NCBI GenBank assembly: GCA_900539345.1
Contig: UQBS01000082.1
Span: forward strand, 1-9,491
Reading direction: 5' to 3'
Source: an uncultured Coriobacteriaceae bacterium
Lineage (GTDB): Bacteria > Actinomycetota > Coriobacteriia > Coriobacteriales > UMGS124
Length of the DNA: 9,491 bases
Of this stretch, positions 1 to 6,522 are shown piece after piece; within the stretch, counting starts at the first letter, position 1; each line of letters opens with the position of its first letter. Under the pieces are notes generated by a model. That model was not told the DNA's origin, made no database searches, and saw only the letters and a list, made by a program, of their open reading frames with translations. Position numbers and translations under genes: made by a program.

Positions 1-1384
1 GCTCGACGTAGCAGGGACGGTCCTGGACGATGGAGCCGGGCTGACGGATGCAGCCCATGAGGATGTCGAGGATGGCGTCACCCTGCGCGGCCTGCGCGGA
101 GTTGATGGTCTGGTCGGTAGCAACGCCCAGGGACACACCGGCGTTGGGGCAGCCCTCGACGTAAATCTTGATGGCTTCCTCAATCTTGTCGGCCTCGAGC
201 CAGCACACCTCGGCGGCCTTCTCGAGGGTCCACTCGCTCACGTGCTCCTTCATGATCTGGAACGCGGTGCGGGCGGTCTCGCCGTTGGGCAGCTCGTAGG
301 AGCCGAACATCTCGGGGTCGATGGAGCCGTCAGCGGGGAACGGGTAGGGCATGGCGACGGCGGAGTTCGTCTTCTTGTCCCACACGACGTACTCGTCCTC
401 GGCACCCAGACCCAGCTCGGAGGCACGGTAGGTGAGGCGGGTGTCCTCATGCACGAGGAAGGGCAGGTTCGTCCATTCGCGGCAGAAGTCGTGATCCCAC
501 AGCTCGTTCTCGATGATGTAGTTGATCCAGGCGAGCATGAGTGCCACGTCGGTACCAGGACGGATGGGGAGCCACACGTCAGCACGAGCAGCGTCGGGGG
601 TAAGACGGGGGTCGATGACGACCGTCTTCATGCCAGCGTTGCGCAGGTCGGTGACGGCGCGGCCGGTGGAGCCGGTACCATGGTAGGAAGGACCAACGCC
701 CCACATGACATAGGACTTCGTGGGGGTGCACTTGTCCTCAGGCAGCAGGCCGGGCAGGTAGACCTCGGTGACAGGGCCGTCGGCAAGCGAGGTGCCGGCC
801 GTGCCGTTGAGGCAGAACTCCATGTGGTTACGCGGCAGGTAGCACTGGGCGCAGCCAGGCTCGAAGAAGTTGCCGCCGCCCCACACGGACAGGAAGCGTG
901 CCGGCGAGAAGAACTGGGGGTTGCCGCCGCCGCCCGTGGAGCAGACGAGGGACTTGGGGCCCTCCTTCTGGTAGTACTCCCACATGACGTCGCAGATCTC
1001 GTCGATAGCCTGCTCCCAGGAGATGCGCTCCCACTGATTGGAGCCGCGCTCGCCCACGCGCTTCATGGGGTACTTGATGCGGTTGGGGTTGTAGAGCGCC
1101 TGGATGCCGGCGAGACCCTTGGCGCATACGCCGCCCTTGTTCATGGGGTCGTCGGGGTCGCCCTCGAGCTTGATGACCTTGCCGTCCTTGACGTGGGCGA
1201 TCATACCGCAGTTGTTAAGACATGCGCGGCACATCGTACGCAGCTTCTTGACCTCGCCTTCCTCTGCCTTCGCCGGAGTGGCGGCAAGCAGGTTCGGGGC
1301 GACGTTCGTCGCCATTGCGGCGGCTGCTGCCCCGAAGGCGGCCAGGTTGACGAAGTCACGCCTGGTGATAGTCGACTCTGCCAA
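1..1384 (-). CDS. Tat-exported molybdopterin oxidoreductase, DMSO reductase superfamily (N-terminal 461 residues)
   Basis: The frame is open from a TTG at 1384 to the left edge, so the C-terminal part is missing. The N-terminus carries a twin-arginine signal (TRRDFV at residues 7-12, then an Ala-rich stretch and a possible AKA cleavage site near residue 40), which implies folding with cofactor before export. Cysteines 52, 55, 59 and 87 (CX2CX3CX27C, followed by AKG) form the [4Fe-4S] site typical of catalytic subunits binding bis-MGD molybdenum cofactor. A glycine run (TGGGGN, about 150-155) and GCAQCYLPR (177-185) follow; Cys181, or less likely Cys178, sits where the molybdenum ligand is expected. 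The downstream gene, off-window, would usually be a ferredoxin-like electron-transfer subunit. Substrate cannot be read. The family in this lineage includes reductases, catechol dehydroxylases and hydratase-like members. A TAG lies in frame five codons upstream of the TTG, so no longer start is possible. Confidence 0.93.
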   Translation of the reverse strand, partial: MAESTITRRDFVNLAAFGAAAAAMATNVAPNLLAATPAKAEEGEVKKLRTMCRACLNNCGMIAHVKDGKVIKLEGDPDDPMNKGGVCAKGLAGIQALYNPNRIKYPMKRVGERGSNQWERISWEQAIDEICDVMWEYYQKEGPKSLVCSTGGGGNPQFFSPARFLSVWGGGNFFEPGCAQCYLPRNHMEFCLNGTAGTSLADGPVTEVYLPGLLPEDKCTPTKSYVMWGVGPSYHGTGSTGRAVTDLRNAGMKTVVIDPRLTPDAARADVWLPIRPGTDVALMLAWINYIIENELWDHDFCREWTNLPFLVHEDTRLTYRASELGLGAEDEYVVWDKKTNSAVAMPYPFPADGSIDPEMFGSYELPNGETARTAFQIMKEHVSEWTLEKAAEVCWLEADKIEEAIKIYVEGCPNAGVSLGVATDQTINSAQAAQGDAILDILMGCIRQPGSIVQDRPCYVE

Positions 1385-1389
1385 AACTT

Positions 1390-1395
1390 CCTCCC
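1390..1395 (-). promoter_or_regulatory. Ribosome binding site that fixes a TTG start
   Basis: GGGAGG on the minus strand stands five bases before the TTG at 1384..1382. An in-frame TAG at 1399..1397 excludes any upstream start, and the next in-frame ATG would cut into the Tat signal. The molybdopterin enzyme therefore very probably starts at TTG. Confidence 0.75.
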
Positions 1396-1555
1396 TCTAT
1401 CACGGTTGAACGTACATATACAAACCCGCAGGTACACGGGGTGGAACCAAAATTGAAAAGTGAAGATGCGCGTTAATCGCGCTGGAAAATGCCGTTTGCG
1501 ACACCATTCCCGCCGCCGTTTAATCGCGGTTGCTGTAGTGCGTCAGTTGCAAGAC

Positions 1556-1596
1556 GGATTGAGGCGTAGCGTACCGATGTACGTGAGCCTCAATCC
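1556..1596. repeat. 41-base hairpin between the 202-residue gene and the molybdenum enzyme gene
   Basis: The perfect 10-base arms GGATTGAGGC and GCCTCAATCC enclose a small internal loop, a second perfect 5-base stem (CGTAC/GTACG) and a four-base loop. It lies 32 bases after the stop of the upstream minus-strand gene and about 170 bases before the start of the molybdenum enzyme. Neither strand has a T-run after the stem, so it is not a classical intrinsic terminator. It could be a factor-dependent 3' end, an RNA-stabilising hairpin or a protein-binding dyad. Confidence 0.7.
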
Positions 1597-1627
1597 AACG
1601 CCGCAGATGCCGTGCCACAGCAAGCGC

Positions 1628-2236
1628 CTACAAGAGCTGACGCCCTGCCTCCGTAATCTTCCAAGCACCGTCGCGCCACTCGATGCCGCCGGCCGTCTCC
1701 AGTGCATCAAAGAAATACTGGGGGTAGACGGTCTTGTGGCCCTTTTCGTTGGGCTGCAGCGGGGGCAGTTCGTTGATCTGCGCCTCGATCTCGTCGCGAG
1801 AAGCGCCATCTTCAGAGCTGCATGCCCACAGGATCGCGTTGAAGACCTCGCTGTAACCAGGACGATCCTCGTAGAGGGCGTGCATCGTGACACCGGGAGC
1901 ATAGGCGTCGCGCAAATCCTCGCCCTTCTCGGTAAGCGTGAGACGCACCTCGACCTGAGCGTCATCGGGCAGGCTCTCGTCGGTCTGGGCAGCCTCAAGC
2001 GTTCCTTCGTACGGCTCGCCATTAATGAAAACCTGCTCGGCGAGCATGCGACGGCGCACGAGAATGTCCACGACGGCTGCAGGGGTGCGACCAAAAGCGG
2101 CATGCCACTTCTCCTGCGCGGCGTTCTCGAGGTCCTCACGCCTCTCAGAGTCGCCTGCCTGCTCGAAGAACCCCAGCAGGACCATCACGGGCTTCTTCAG
2201 GTGCGGGTTGTCTTTGATAAGGTCGTGCTCTGTCAT
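1628..2236 (-). CDS. Conserved Eggerthellaceae-type protein with two possible winged-helix domains
   Basis: A 202-residue soluble, acidic protein with no signal peptide or membrane segment. The start is ATG at 2236, with GGGAGG ten bases upstream. The chain looks like two related halves. Residues about 10-110 have helices (KKPVMVLLGFFEQ, then PAAVVDILVRRRML) followed by a strand-rich part ending in LTLTEKGEDL. Residues about 120-202 have a helix (YSEVFNAILWACS), an acidic helix, QYFFDALETAGGI and a closing KITEAGRQLL. Both halves finishing in a T-E-x-G-x-x-L pattern is typical of the end of a winged helix. I recognise this general sequence pattern from uncharacterised Eggerthellaceae proteins but know no assigned function. 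Its position upstream of a molybdenum oxidoreductase suggests a regulator or accessory factor. A maturation chaperone is the alternative, but no TorD-like features are seen. Confidence 0.88.
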   Translation of the reverse strand: MTEHDLIKDNPHLKKPVMVLLGFFEQAGDSERREDLENAAQEKWHAAFGRTPAAVVDILVRRRMLAEQVFINGEPYEGTLEAAQTDESLPDDAQVEVRLTLTEKGEDLRDAYAPGVTMHALYEDRPGYSEVFNAILWACSSEDGASRDEIEAQINELPPLQPNEKGHKTVYPQYFFDALETAGGIEWRDGAWKITEAGRQLL

Positions 2237-2267
2237 CTTTCGTGCGCCTCCCTGCCAGTGAGTTCAG

Positions 2268-2286
2268 CTGCACACGATTCGTGCAG
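2268..2286. repeat. Short leader hairpin upstream of the 202-residue gene
   Basis: Arms of about eight paired bases (CTGCA-CGA with TCGTGCAG, two bases bulged) lie 15 bases upstream of the gene's Shine-Dalgarno sequence. It may fold in the mRNA leader, but the stem is short and could be chance. Confidence 0.3.
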
Positions 2287-2403
2287 AGAACCTGCCTTCC
2301 TTCCTGCCCGCGCCGCCGGTTTCGCGTTGCGTCTTGTACGTCCGTGTGGGACTTGCCGTCGCTTGCGTATCTCCGTGGCGCAATTCGTACACTACAGACC
2401 CAC

Positions 2404-2454
2404 CCCATGGTGAGCGCATGGTCTGCGAGGTGACGAATCGCCGCTCACCATGGG
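2404..2454. promoter_or_regulatory. Large operator-like dyad (13-base perfect inverted repeat)
   Basis: CCCATGGTGAGCG at 2404..2416 is repeated exactly in reverse complement at 2442..2454, with 25 bases between. The pairing can extend to 16 bases with one bulged C. Each arm is centred on a CCATGG core that is itself nearly palindromic (compare CACCATGGTG), so the structure resembles two dimer-binding sites facing each other. It lies about 170 bases upstream of the 202-residue gene, just past the best -10 box, so it would overlap or follow the transcription start. It could act as a repressor or activator site on DNA, or as a hairpin at the 5' end of the transcript. Confidence 0.55.
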
Positions 2455-2464
2455 TGAACCGCCG

Positions 2465-2495
2465 ATAATCACCCGTGGAAAGAGTGACTAGTCAA
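2465..2495 (-). promoter_or_regulatory. Candidate promoter for the 202-residue gene
   Basis: On the minus strand, TTGACT (2495..2490) and GATTAT (2470..2465) are 19 bases apart, giving a good -35 but a weak -10 with long spacing. The -35 overlaps a perfect 10-base palindrome, TGACTAGTCA at 2485..2494, which might bind a regulator. The leader to the start codon would be about 220 bases and would include the large dyad. The call is by eye only. Confidence 0.35.
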
Positions 2496-2633
2496 TTGTC
2501 ATTTGAGCAGGTAGATGGAGTTTTTGACACATCTTGCCAAGGTGAAAATAGAATCGGCGCGCATATCCTCCGTCTGCTTCGTTCTGGTCAGACCCTCGAT
2601 AAGGAATCAGGGAAAGGCGTCGGAAAACGCGGC

Positions 2634-2667
2634 ACACAAAATCAGCCACCCGTTGCCGGGCGGCTGA
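2634..2667 (-). terminator. Intrinsic terminator of the LuxR-type regulator gene
   Basis: Read on the minus strand, an 11-base stem (TCAGCCGCCCG with CGGGTGGCTGA, one G-T pair) closes a GCAA tetraloop and is followed directly by TTTTGTG. It lies about 65 bases after the regulator's TAA. It separates the regulator transcript from the 202-residue gene, so the two are probably not one operon. Confidence 0.85.
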
Positions 2668-2731
2668 CCACAAAAGCAAGGGTATTTTGTTGTGGGATGA
2701 GAAGATGAGCCTCGGGTCTCCCCTGCCAGCC

Positions 2732-4402
2732 TTACCCCTGCGCCAGCTTTTCCAGCAGCTCCTTGCGGGAGTGAACGTCGAGCTTGGTGTAGATCGACCG
2801 AATATGGCTGCGCACGGTGTTCTTCGAGATGACGAGATCCTCGGCGATCCAGTTGGCCGAGCGGCCCTGGGCAAACAGCAGCATGATCTGCCCCTCGCGA
2901 GCCGAAATGCCAACGGTCTCGGGGATTGCAGCGATACGAGCCTCGAGGGCATCAGGGTTCAACGCAAGGGATTCAGGACCGAGCAGAGCGCCGGTGGCTG
3001 CGTCGTCCGAGCGCACATCGCGAAGCGACCCGCTAGCGGTTCCTGCGGAATAGCCAGCCTGGTAGGGTGCGCACATCGAGCCCGTACCCGCATGGGAAGC
3101 GTCGCCGTGCGCCATGAATGCACCACCGCGCCCCGAACCAGGCACGCCAGCTACAGGGACCCGATCTTCTCCCCCACCCTGAGCCAGAACCGAGCCGTCA
3201 CGCTTCCATGTGAAAATAAACTTGATGTCAGCGTCTGTGAACACAAAAGCAAAGAGTGCCACGATGGCAAACATAAGCGCGGCAGTGACCACCAGGTGGG
3301 CCGAAGGCGAATCGAGCAGGCGCGCGCAAGAGATACCCAGGCCCCACGAAGCTGCACTTGCCCCCAGGTAGACGGCCTGGCCAATGCCAAAAGCGCGCAC
3401 GGGCGAAAATCCAAAGCGAAAGGCGGTGTAGGCCATGAGGCACGTGAACATCATCCAGAGAAGTTCTTTGCCGATGCTCAGATAGATGAGGTTGACCCCA
3501 AAAGCCGATACAAAGATGACTGCTACGCCGAGCACCACGAGCATCGCGTAGACGCGCCTCACCGCACGCACAAGGTCGCCCGTGTTGATCATGAAGCATA
3601 TGACAAGAGAGGCCATGAAGATGGCAAACGCCGTAACGGCACCCGTCTGGGCAAAACCGTCATCTGGCATGGAGCTACAGGCGATACCGCGCGCAAAACC
3701 AGCAGTGACGGCAACGAGCGCGGCCGCCAACACAAGACGCACGAAGGAACGCATGCCGGGGGCACGACGGCCACCATGCTCTCGAGCCACAAGAAGTTCG
3801 TCAGCGGGAAAGGGGTCGTCTCCGGGCATGATATAGAGCAGTGCGCTCACCAGGGGCAATGCCGCAATAAAGAACGGCTGCCAAGTGAGCGGAATGCCGC
3901 TTCCCATGAAGAAGAGAAACGTCGTGAACATGAGGGAGATGGAGCCTGCGGTAAGCACTTCGCGACCACCGAGCGTACCGTACACCTCACCCGTCTTGAG
4001 CGCCAGGATCGATGTGCCGAAACCCGTGAGCAAGGCACCCAGCTCGAACACGGGAAAGTCCGAAGCCATGGGAGCAAAAGCGATGAGAAGACTGCCGAGG
4101 ACGCCCAGACAGCTCACGGCAACAACAAGGGGCCGGCGCGACATGAGCGGCGTCACCTTGCGCCAAAAAGCCGCCGCAAGGAGCAGGGCACACATGATGG
4201 CAGGCGTGGAGCACAGATACATTGAGCCCACCTGACGCGCGAACAGGGCATCGTCGGGCCAAAGGGCATACAGACCCGTACCCATATAGCACAGCCAAAT
4301 CCACGCCCACCAGGCACCAAGGCCCAGATAGCGCAGATACGGCCACTGCTCGGCCAAATGCGACATGCCCTCGGCGTATTTTGAAGCCATCCTTTGTGGC
4401 AC
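2732..4402 (-). CDS. Membrane-embedded LuxR-type transcriptional regulator (about 12 TM segments plus C-terminal HTH)
   Basis: From the chosen start the protein has about 556 residues. Roughly 430 N-terminal residues form about twelve hydrophobic segments, starting with YLGLGAWWAWIWL near residue 24 and ending with HLVVTAALMFAIVALFAF, an arrangement like a transporter. A Gly/Ala/Ser-rich linker follows, then a LuxR/GerE helix-turn-helix in the last 60 residues: ISAREGQIMLLFAQGRS, WIAEDLVISKNTVRSHI, RSIYTKLDVHSRKELLEKL. Such membrane-LuxR fusions are abundant in Eggerthellaceae next to respiratory reductases and probably sense a small molecule through the membrane part, though ligands are mostly unknown. 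The frame is open further up to a TTG at 4540. GTG 4402 was chosen because AAGGGG stands seven bases before it and the protein then begins just before the first membrane segment. TTG 4408 and ATG 4390 are alternatives. A weak promoter (TTGCTA, 16 bases, TACATG) lies at 4528..4501. Confidence 0.9.
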   Translation of the reverse strand: MPQRMASKYAEGMSHLAEQWPYLRYLGLGAWWAWIWLCYMGTGLYALWPDDALFARQVGSMYLCSTPAIMCALLLAAAFWRKVTPLMSRRPLVVAVSCLGVLGSLLIAFAPMASDFPVFELGALLTGFGTSILALKTGEVYGTLGGREVLTAGSISLMFTTFLFFMGSGIPLTWQPFFIAALPLVSALLYIMPGDDPFPADELLVAREHGGRRAPGMRSFVRLVLAAALVAVTAGFARGIACSSMPDDGFAQTGAVTAFAIFMASLVICFMINTGDLVRAVRRVYAMLVVLGVAVIFVSAFGVNLIYLSIGKELLWMMFTCLMAYTAFRFGFSPVRAFGIGQAVYLGASAASWGLGISCARLLDSPSAHLVVTAALMFAIVALFAFVFTDADIKFIFTWKRDGSVLAQGGGEDRVPVAGVPGSGRGGAFMAHGDASHAGTGSMCAPYQAGYSAGTASGSLRDVRSDDAATGALLGPESLALNPDALEARIAAIPETVGISAREGQIMLLFAQGRSANWIAEDLVISKNTVRSHIRSIYTKLDVHSRKELLEKLAQG

Positions 4403-4788
4403 GGCCAATCCCCTTCTCCCCATGACAGAAGCCGCCATCACCAGACACGAACGCCCAGTTCCGACGGCGATTCCGCAAGGTATGGTAACACGAAGGCCGG
4501 CATGTACAGTACGCAATGACAATAGCAACCCATCAGGCAACAGCCAAGAAACACCGGGTAGCCCACAACCGGAAGCAGAGCCCGCCCCTCAAACACAGAA
4601 CCGATATGGCGGAGAACACCGGACAGCCTGCCAAACGAAGCACCCTCGCACTCTCTAATCAGCTTCGAACCCCACGACGCATCAATCAAGGCATGTCACC
4701 TTGCCAAGTAGCATGGCAGCGATGACCAAGACCGTACCGCACACAACCTGCAGCATGCTGCCTTCTCAGGTGGCACGACGACCGCGCT
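4403..4788. other. Non-coding stretch upstream of the LuxR regulator
   Basis: About 385 bases with no gene I can support. The regulator's frame stays open up to 4540, but without a convincing ribosome binding site. Another minus-strand frame (4689..4438, TTG start) encodes about 83 residues with one hydrophobic patch and no recognisable family. A near-palindrome GTACAGTAC lies at about 4504..4512, within the weak regulator promoter. A sequence vaguely like the downstream repeat (CACCTTGCCAAG) starts near 4697. Confidence 0.5.
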
Positions 4789-4891
4789 CCTTGCAAGCCC
4801 CGCTGTTCCATACCTATAGCCTGCTCGTGAGCTGTCCGTTCAAGTAGCCATTCACCTTGCAAGTCCTCGCTGTTCCATACCTATAGCCTGC
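4789..4891 (+). repeat. Two-copy direct repeat resembling a duplicated promoter
   Basis: Two copies of a unit of about 36 bases start at 4789 and 4855. Each begins CCTTGCAAG and then carries a 24-base core that is identical in both copies (4801..4824 and 4868..4891), starting CGCTGTTCC and ending AGCCTGC. Each copy contains TTGCAA and TATAGC, spaced 18 bases in the first copy and 19 in the second, which fits a weak sigma-70-type promoter pointing toward the DUF559 gene. About 30 unrelated bases lie between the copies. The repetition is certain. The promoter reading is a guess. Confidence 0.6.
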
Positions 4892-4895
4892 CAGC

Positions 4896-5111
4896 GCAAG
4901 AAAAATGGCCGATACTGCCGCATTTTCGCCCATCGTGTATCACGTTTTTGGTCAAGAAGGCCCCTATCAGCATGCAAATAGGGTCACTTTCCGTCCAAAA
5001 CCAGTTAAAACCGTCGGATTTCCCCTTCAAAAACGGGTTTCTGCCAATCCTCATCTCATCAACTTGATACACGATGCCTGTTTTTGCGGCAGTATCGGCC
5101 ACTTTTTCTGC
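4896..5111. mobile_element. 216-base element with 47-base imperfect inverted ends (possible MITE-like or structured element)
   Basis: The left arm 4896..4942 and the right arm 5065..5111 are reverse complements at about 37 of 47 positions. They include a perfect 17-base block (TGGCCGATACTGCCGCA) and a perfect 12-base block (CATCGTGTATCA), with a symmetric mismatched patch between. The 122-base middle holds a small hairpin (CCCTAT/ATAGGG around GCATGC) and is less GC-rich than the flanking genes. Both strands are open across it, and the two arms therefore encode similar peptides: MADTAA..IVY on plus, VADTAA..IVY on minus. No transposase is present and no clear target duplication is visible. 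It ends 50 bases before the DUF559 start codon. It may be a non-autonomous mobile element, a dispersed genomic repeat or an RNA that forms a long hairpin. Confidence 0.5.
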
Positions 5112-5161
5112 TTTGCCCAATCCTCTTGGCGGGACTGCGGCGCAGTGGTAGGCTCCGTCCC

Positions 5162-6229
5162 ATGGATACCGTTCTTTGTCTCAGGTCGGCCTGGGAATAC
5201 TGGCATGCGGCACGCGTTACCGACGACCCCCAGCTACGGGCCGACCCTGTCGCACGACGCAAGCCGTTGAGCATGCCTCGGTCACGCGCCACCCTTGTTC
5301 CCTCGCATGCACCCACTGCCGCCGAACTTTCAGCACTGCAACGAGGATTTGAGCAGTTCGGAGCTTTGAAACTTGCTGACGGCATTCATGAAATCCCTGG
5401 TATTACAAATCCGGTCCATATCCTTGTCGCCACAGGGGCGTCCCGTCGGCCCATTGAAGGCTGCGTCATCCATCAGGCGCATGTGCCCTTGGCCGCGGGA
5501 TCCCTTGTATGGATTGAAAACGGCCTAATGCTCAGCTCCCCGGAACATCTGTATCTGCAGGCCGCCGTAAGGCTTGACCGACTCGAGCTCACATGGTTTG
5601 CCAGCGAACTATGCTCGGTTTTCTCCCTGCATCCTGATGACGCGGGCACACTCGCACCCGCCCGTCCCCTTACGACGCTCAAAAAGCTTTCTGACTACAT
5701 ATTGGAGGCTTGCAAGTCCAATCCCTACGGCTGCAAGAAAGCCCTGGCTGGACTCGCATATGCAGTTGAAGGCGCGGCGTCACGCCGTGAGATTGCCTGT
5801 GCGCTTCGGATGTGTGTGCCTAGGTCATGGGGTGGGCGCGGGATTCCAAAACCCGTGCTCAATTACGGCCTCACGATTGACAAGCGCCACGCCGCCGTGC
5901 ACGGTTGGCAACACGTCACAGTTGACATCGCATGGCCCCAAGCCCAGCTCGCCATGGAATACGACAGCGACGCCTACCACCTTGATCCCCGCCGTAGGGC
6001 ACGCGACAACGACAAACGCGCTGTTCTCGAACAAATGGGCTGGCGGGTACTCCCCTTCTCAACCAAGCAATTTGACTCCATCGCCATGTCGGACGACACG
6101 TTCCGACGCATTGGTACCTACTTGGGAATCAAAGACCGCTCGGGCGAAAACCGCTATGACTGGCAGGCACGTCGAAGTCAGCTCATGACACGCCTTTGGC
6201 GTCTGTGCAGTAGCGGAATCGAACTCTAG
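5162..6229 (+). CDS. DUF559 domain protein (Vsr-like, PD-(D/E)XK nuclease fold)
   Basis: The only plus-strand gene, 355 residues from ATG 5162. The frame is open further up into the palindromic element, but this ATG gives a sensible N-terminus and has a weak AGG nine bases before it. The C-terminal domain (about 250-305) matches the DUF559 pattern: VDIAWPQAQLAMEYDSDAYH, then R-R-x-R-D-N-D-K-R and MGWRVLPFSTKQF. Asp255, Glu266, Asp268 and His273 are candidate active-site residues by analogy with very-short-patch repair nucleases. The N-terminal 250 residues have no domain I can name; a stretch such as IHEIPGITNPVHILVATG and SPEHLYLQAAV recalls DNA-binding or antitoxin-like N-terminal regions in similar Coriobacteriia proteins. 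No signal peptide is seen. It stands alone, with no methyltransferase or toxin partner beside it, so a defence role is only a possibility. Confidence 0.82.
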   Translation: MDTVLCLRSAWEYWHAARVTDDPQLRADPVARRKPLSMPRSRATLVPSHAPTAAELSALQRGFEQFGALKLADGIHEIPGITNPVHILVATGASRRPIEGCVIHQAHVPLAAGSLVWIENGLMLSSPEHLYLQAAVRLDRLELTWFASELCSVFSLHPDDAGTLAPARPLTTLKKLSDYILEACKSNPYGCKKALAGLAYAVEGAASRREIACALRMCVPRSWGGRGIPKPVLNYGLTIDKRHAAVHGWQHVTVDIAWPQAQLAMEYDSDAYHLDPRRRARDNDKRAVLEQMGWRVLPFSTKQFDSIAMSDDTFRRIGTYLGIKDRSGENRYDWQARRSQLMTRLWRLCSSGIEL

Positions 6230-6449
6230 GACCAGCATCCGTCTCAATGCGGCCCGGTCTCACACCCACGACCAAATTGCAACCATGCGGCGTCTCGGAC
6301 AATGATTCGCATCGATCGTGCCGTATGGAACATTGCATCCCTCATCAGCCCAAAATGGCTCTTACGGCACGTTCGAATCGAAGCAGACAGCCAGCGACAC
6401 CCCCCGACCTTCCTGCCGTGCCTGCGCCCAGGTCAATGGGCATGAAAAG
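6230..6449. other. Intergenic stretch downstream of the DUF559 gene
   Basis: No gene, RNA or terminator can be supported here. In particular, no intrinsic terminator for the plus-strand DUF559 gene is visible before the convergent hairpins that follow. Confidence 0.5.
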
Positions 6450-6495
6450 CCTCCCATTTCTCGGACTTAACTTTCCCTGTCCGAGAAATGGGAGG
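6450..6495. terminator. Second long hairpin, possible back-up terminator on the minus strand
   Basis: Perfect 17-base arms (CCTCCCATTTCTCGGAC and its exact complement) enclose a 12-base loop. On the minus strand CTTTTC follows the stem, so it may back up the terminator just upstream. On the plus strand no T-run follows, though the hairpin could still hinder readthrough from the convergent DUF559 gene. The stem is unusually perfect for a terminator and might instead be a processing or protein-binding site. Confidence 0.55.
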
Positions 6496-6522
6496 AAGTT
6501 CGCATCCCGGGCCGCCCTCTCC

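Noticed and set aside
242..1456. A 404-codon open frame on the plus strand opposite the molybdopterin enzyme
   Set aside because: The minus strand carries an unmistakable Tat signal, iron-sulfur cysteines and molybdopterin oxidoreductase sequence; the plus frame is its shadow.
2687..4225. A 512-codon open frame on the plus strand opposite the LuxR regulator
   Set aside because: Its product is rich in His, Lys, Arg and Gly with no domain, and it mirrors the third-position bias of the clearly real regulator on the other strand.
4658..4680. TTCGAACCCC, resembling the 3' end of a tRNA or an integration site
   Set aside because: The flanks do not form a T stem and no matching copy is seen elsewhere in the window.
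4438..4689. A minus-strand frame of 83 codons upstream of the LuxR regulator with a hydrophobic patch
   Set aside because: It has only a TTG start and no recognisable family, and it overlaps the possible upstream extension and promoter of the regulator.
4789..5111. A CRISPR-like repeat array
   Set aside because: There are only two copies with one spacer, no further repeats, and no cas genes in the window.
4881..5120. Small open frames on both strands across the palindromic element as genes
   Set aside because: Openness on both strands follows from the inverted arms, starts and ribosome sites are poor, and no family is recognised. They are kept as an observation, not as coding features.
6370..6385. 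GTTCGAATC, resembling a tRNA T-loop
   Set aside because: The flanking bases do not pair as a T stem, and no acceptor, D or anticodon arm is found upstream.
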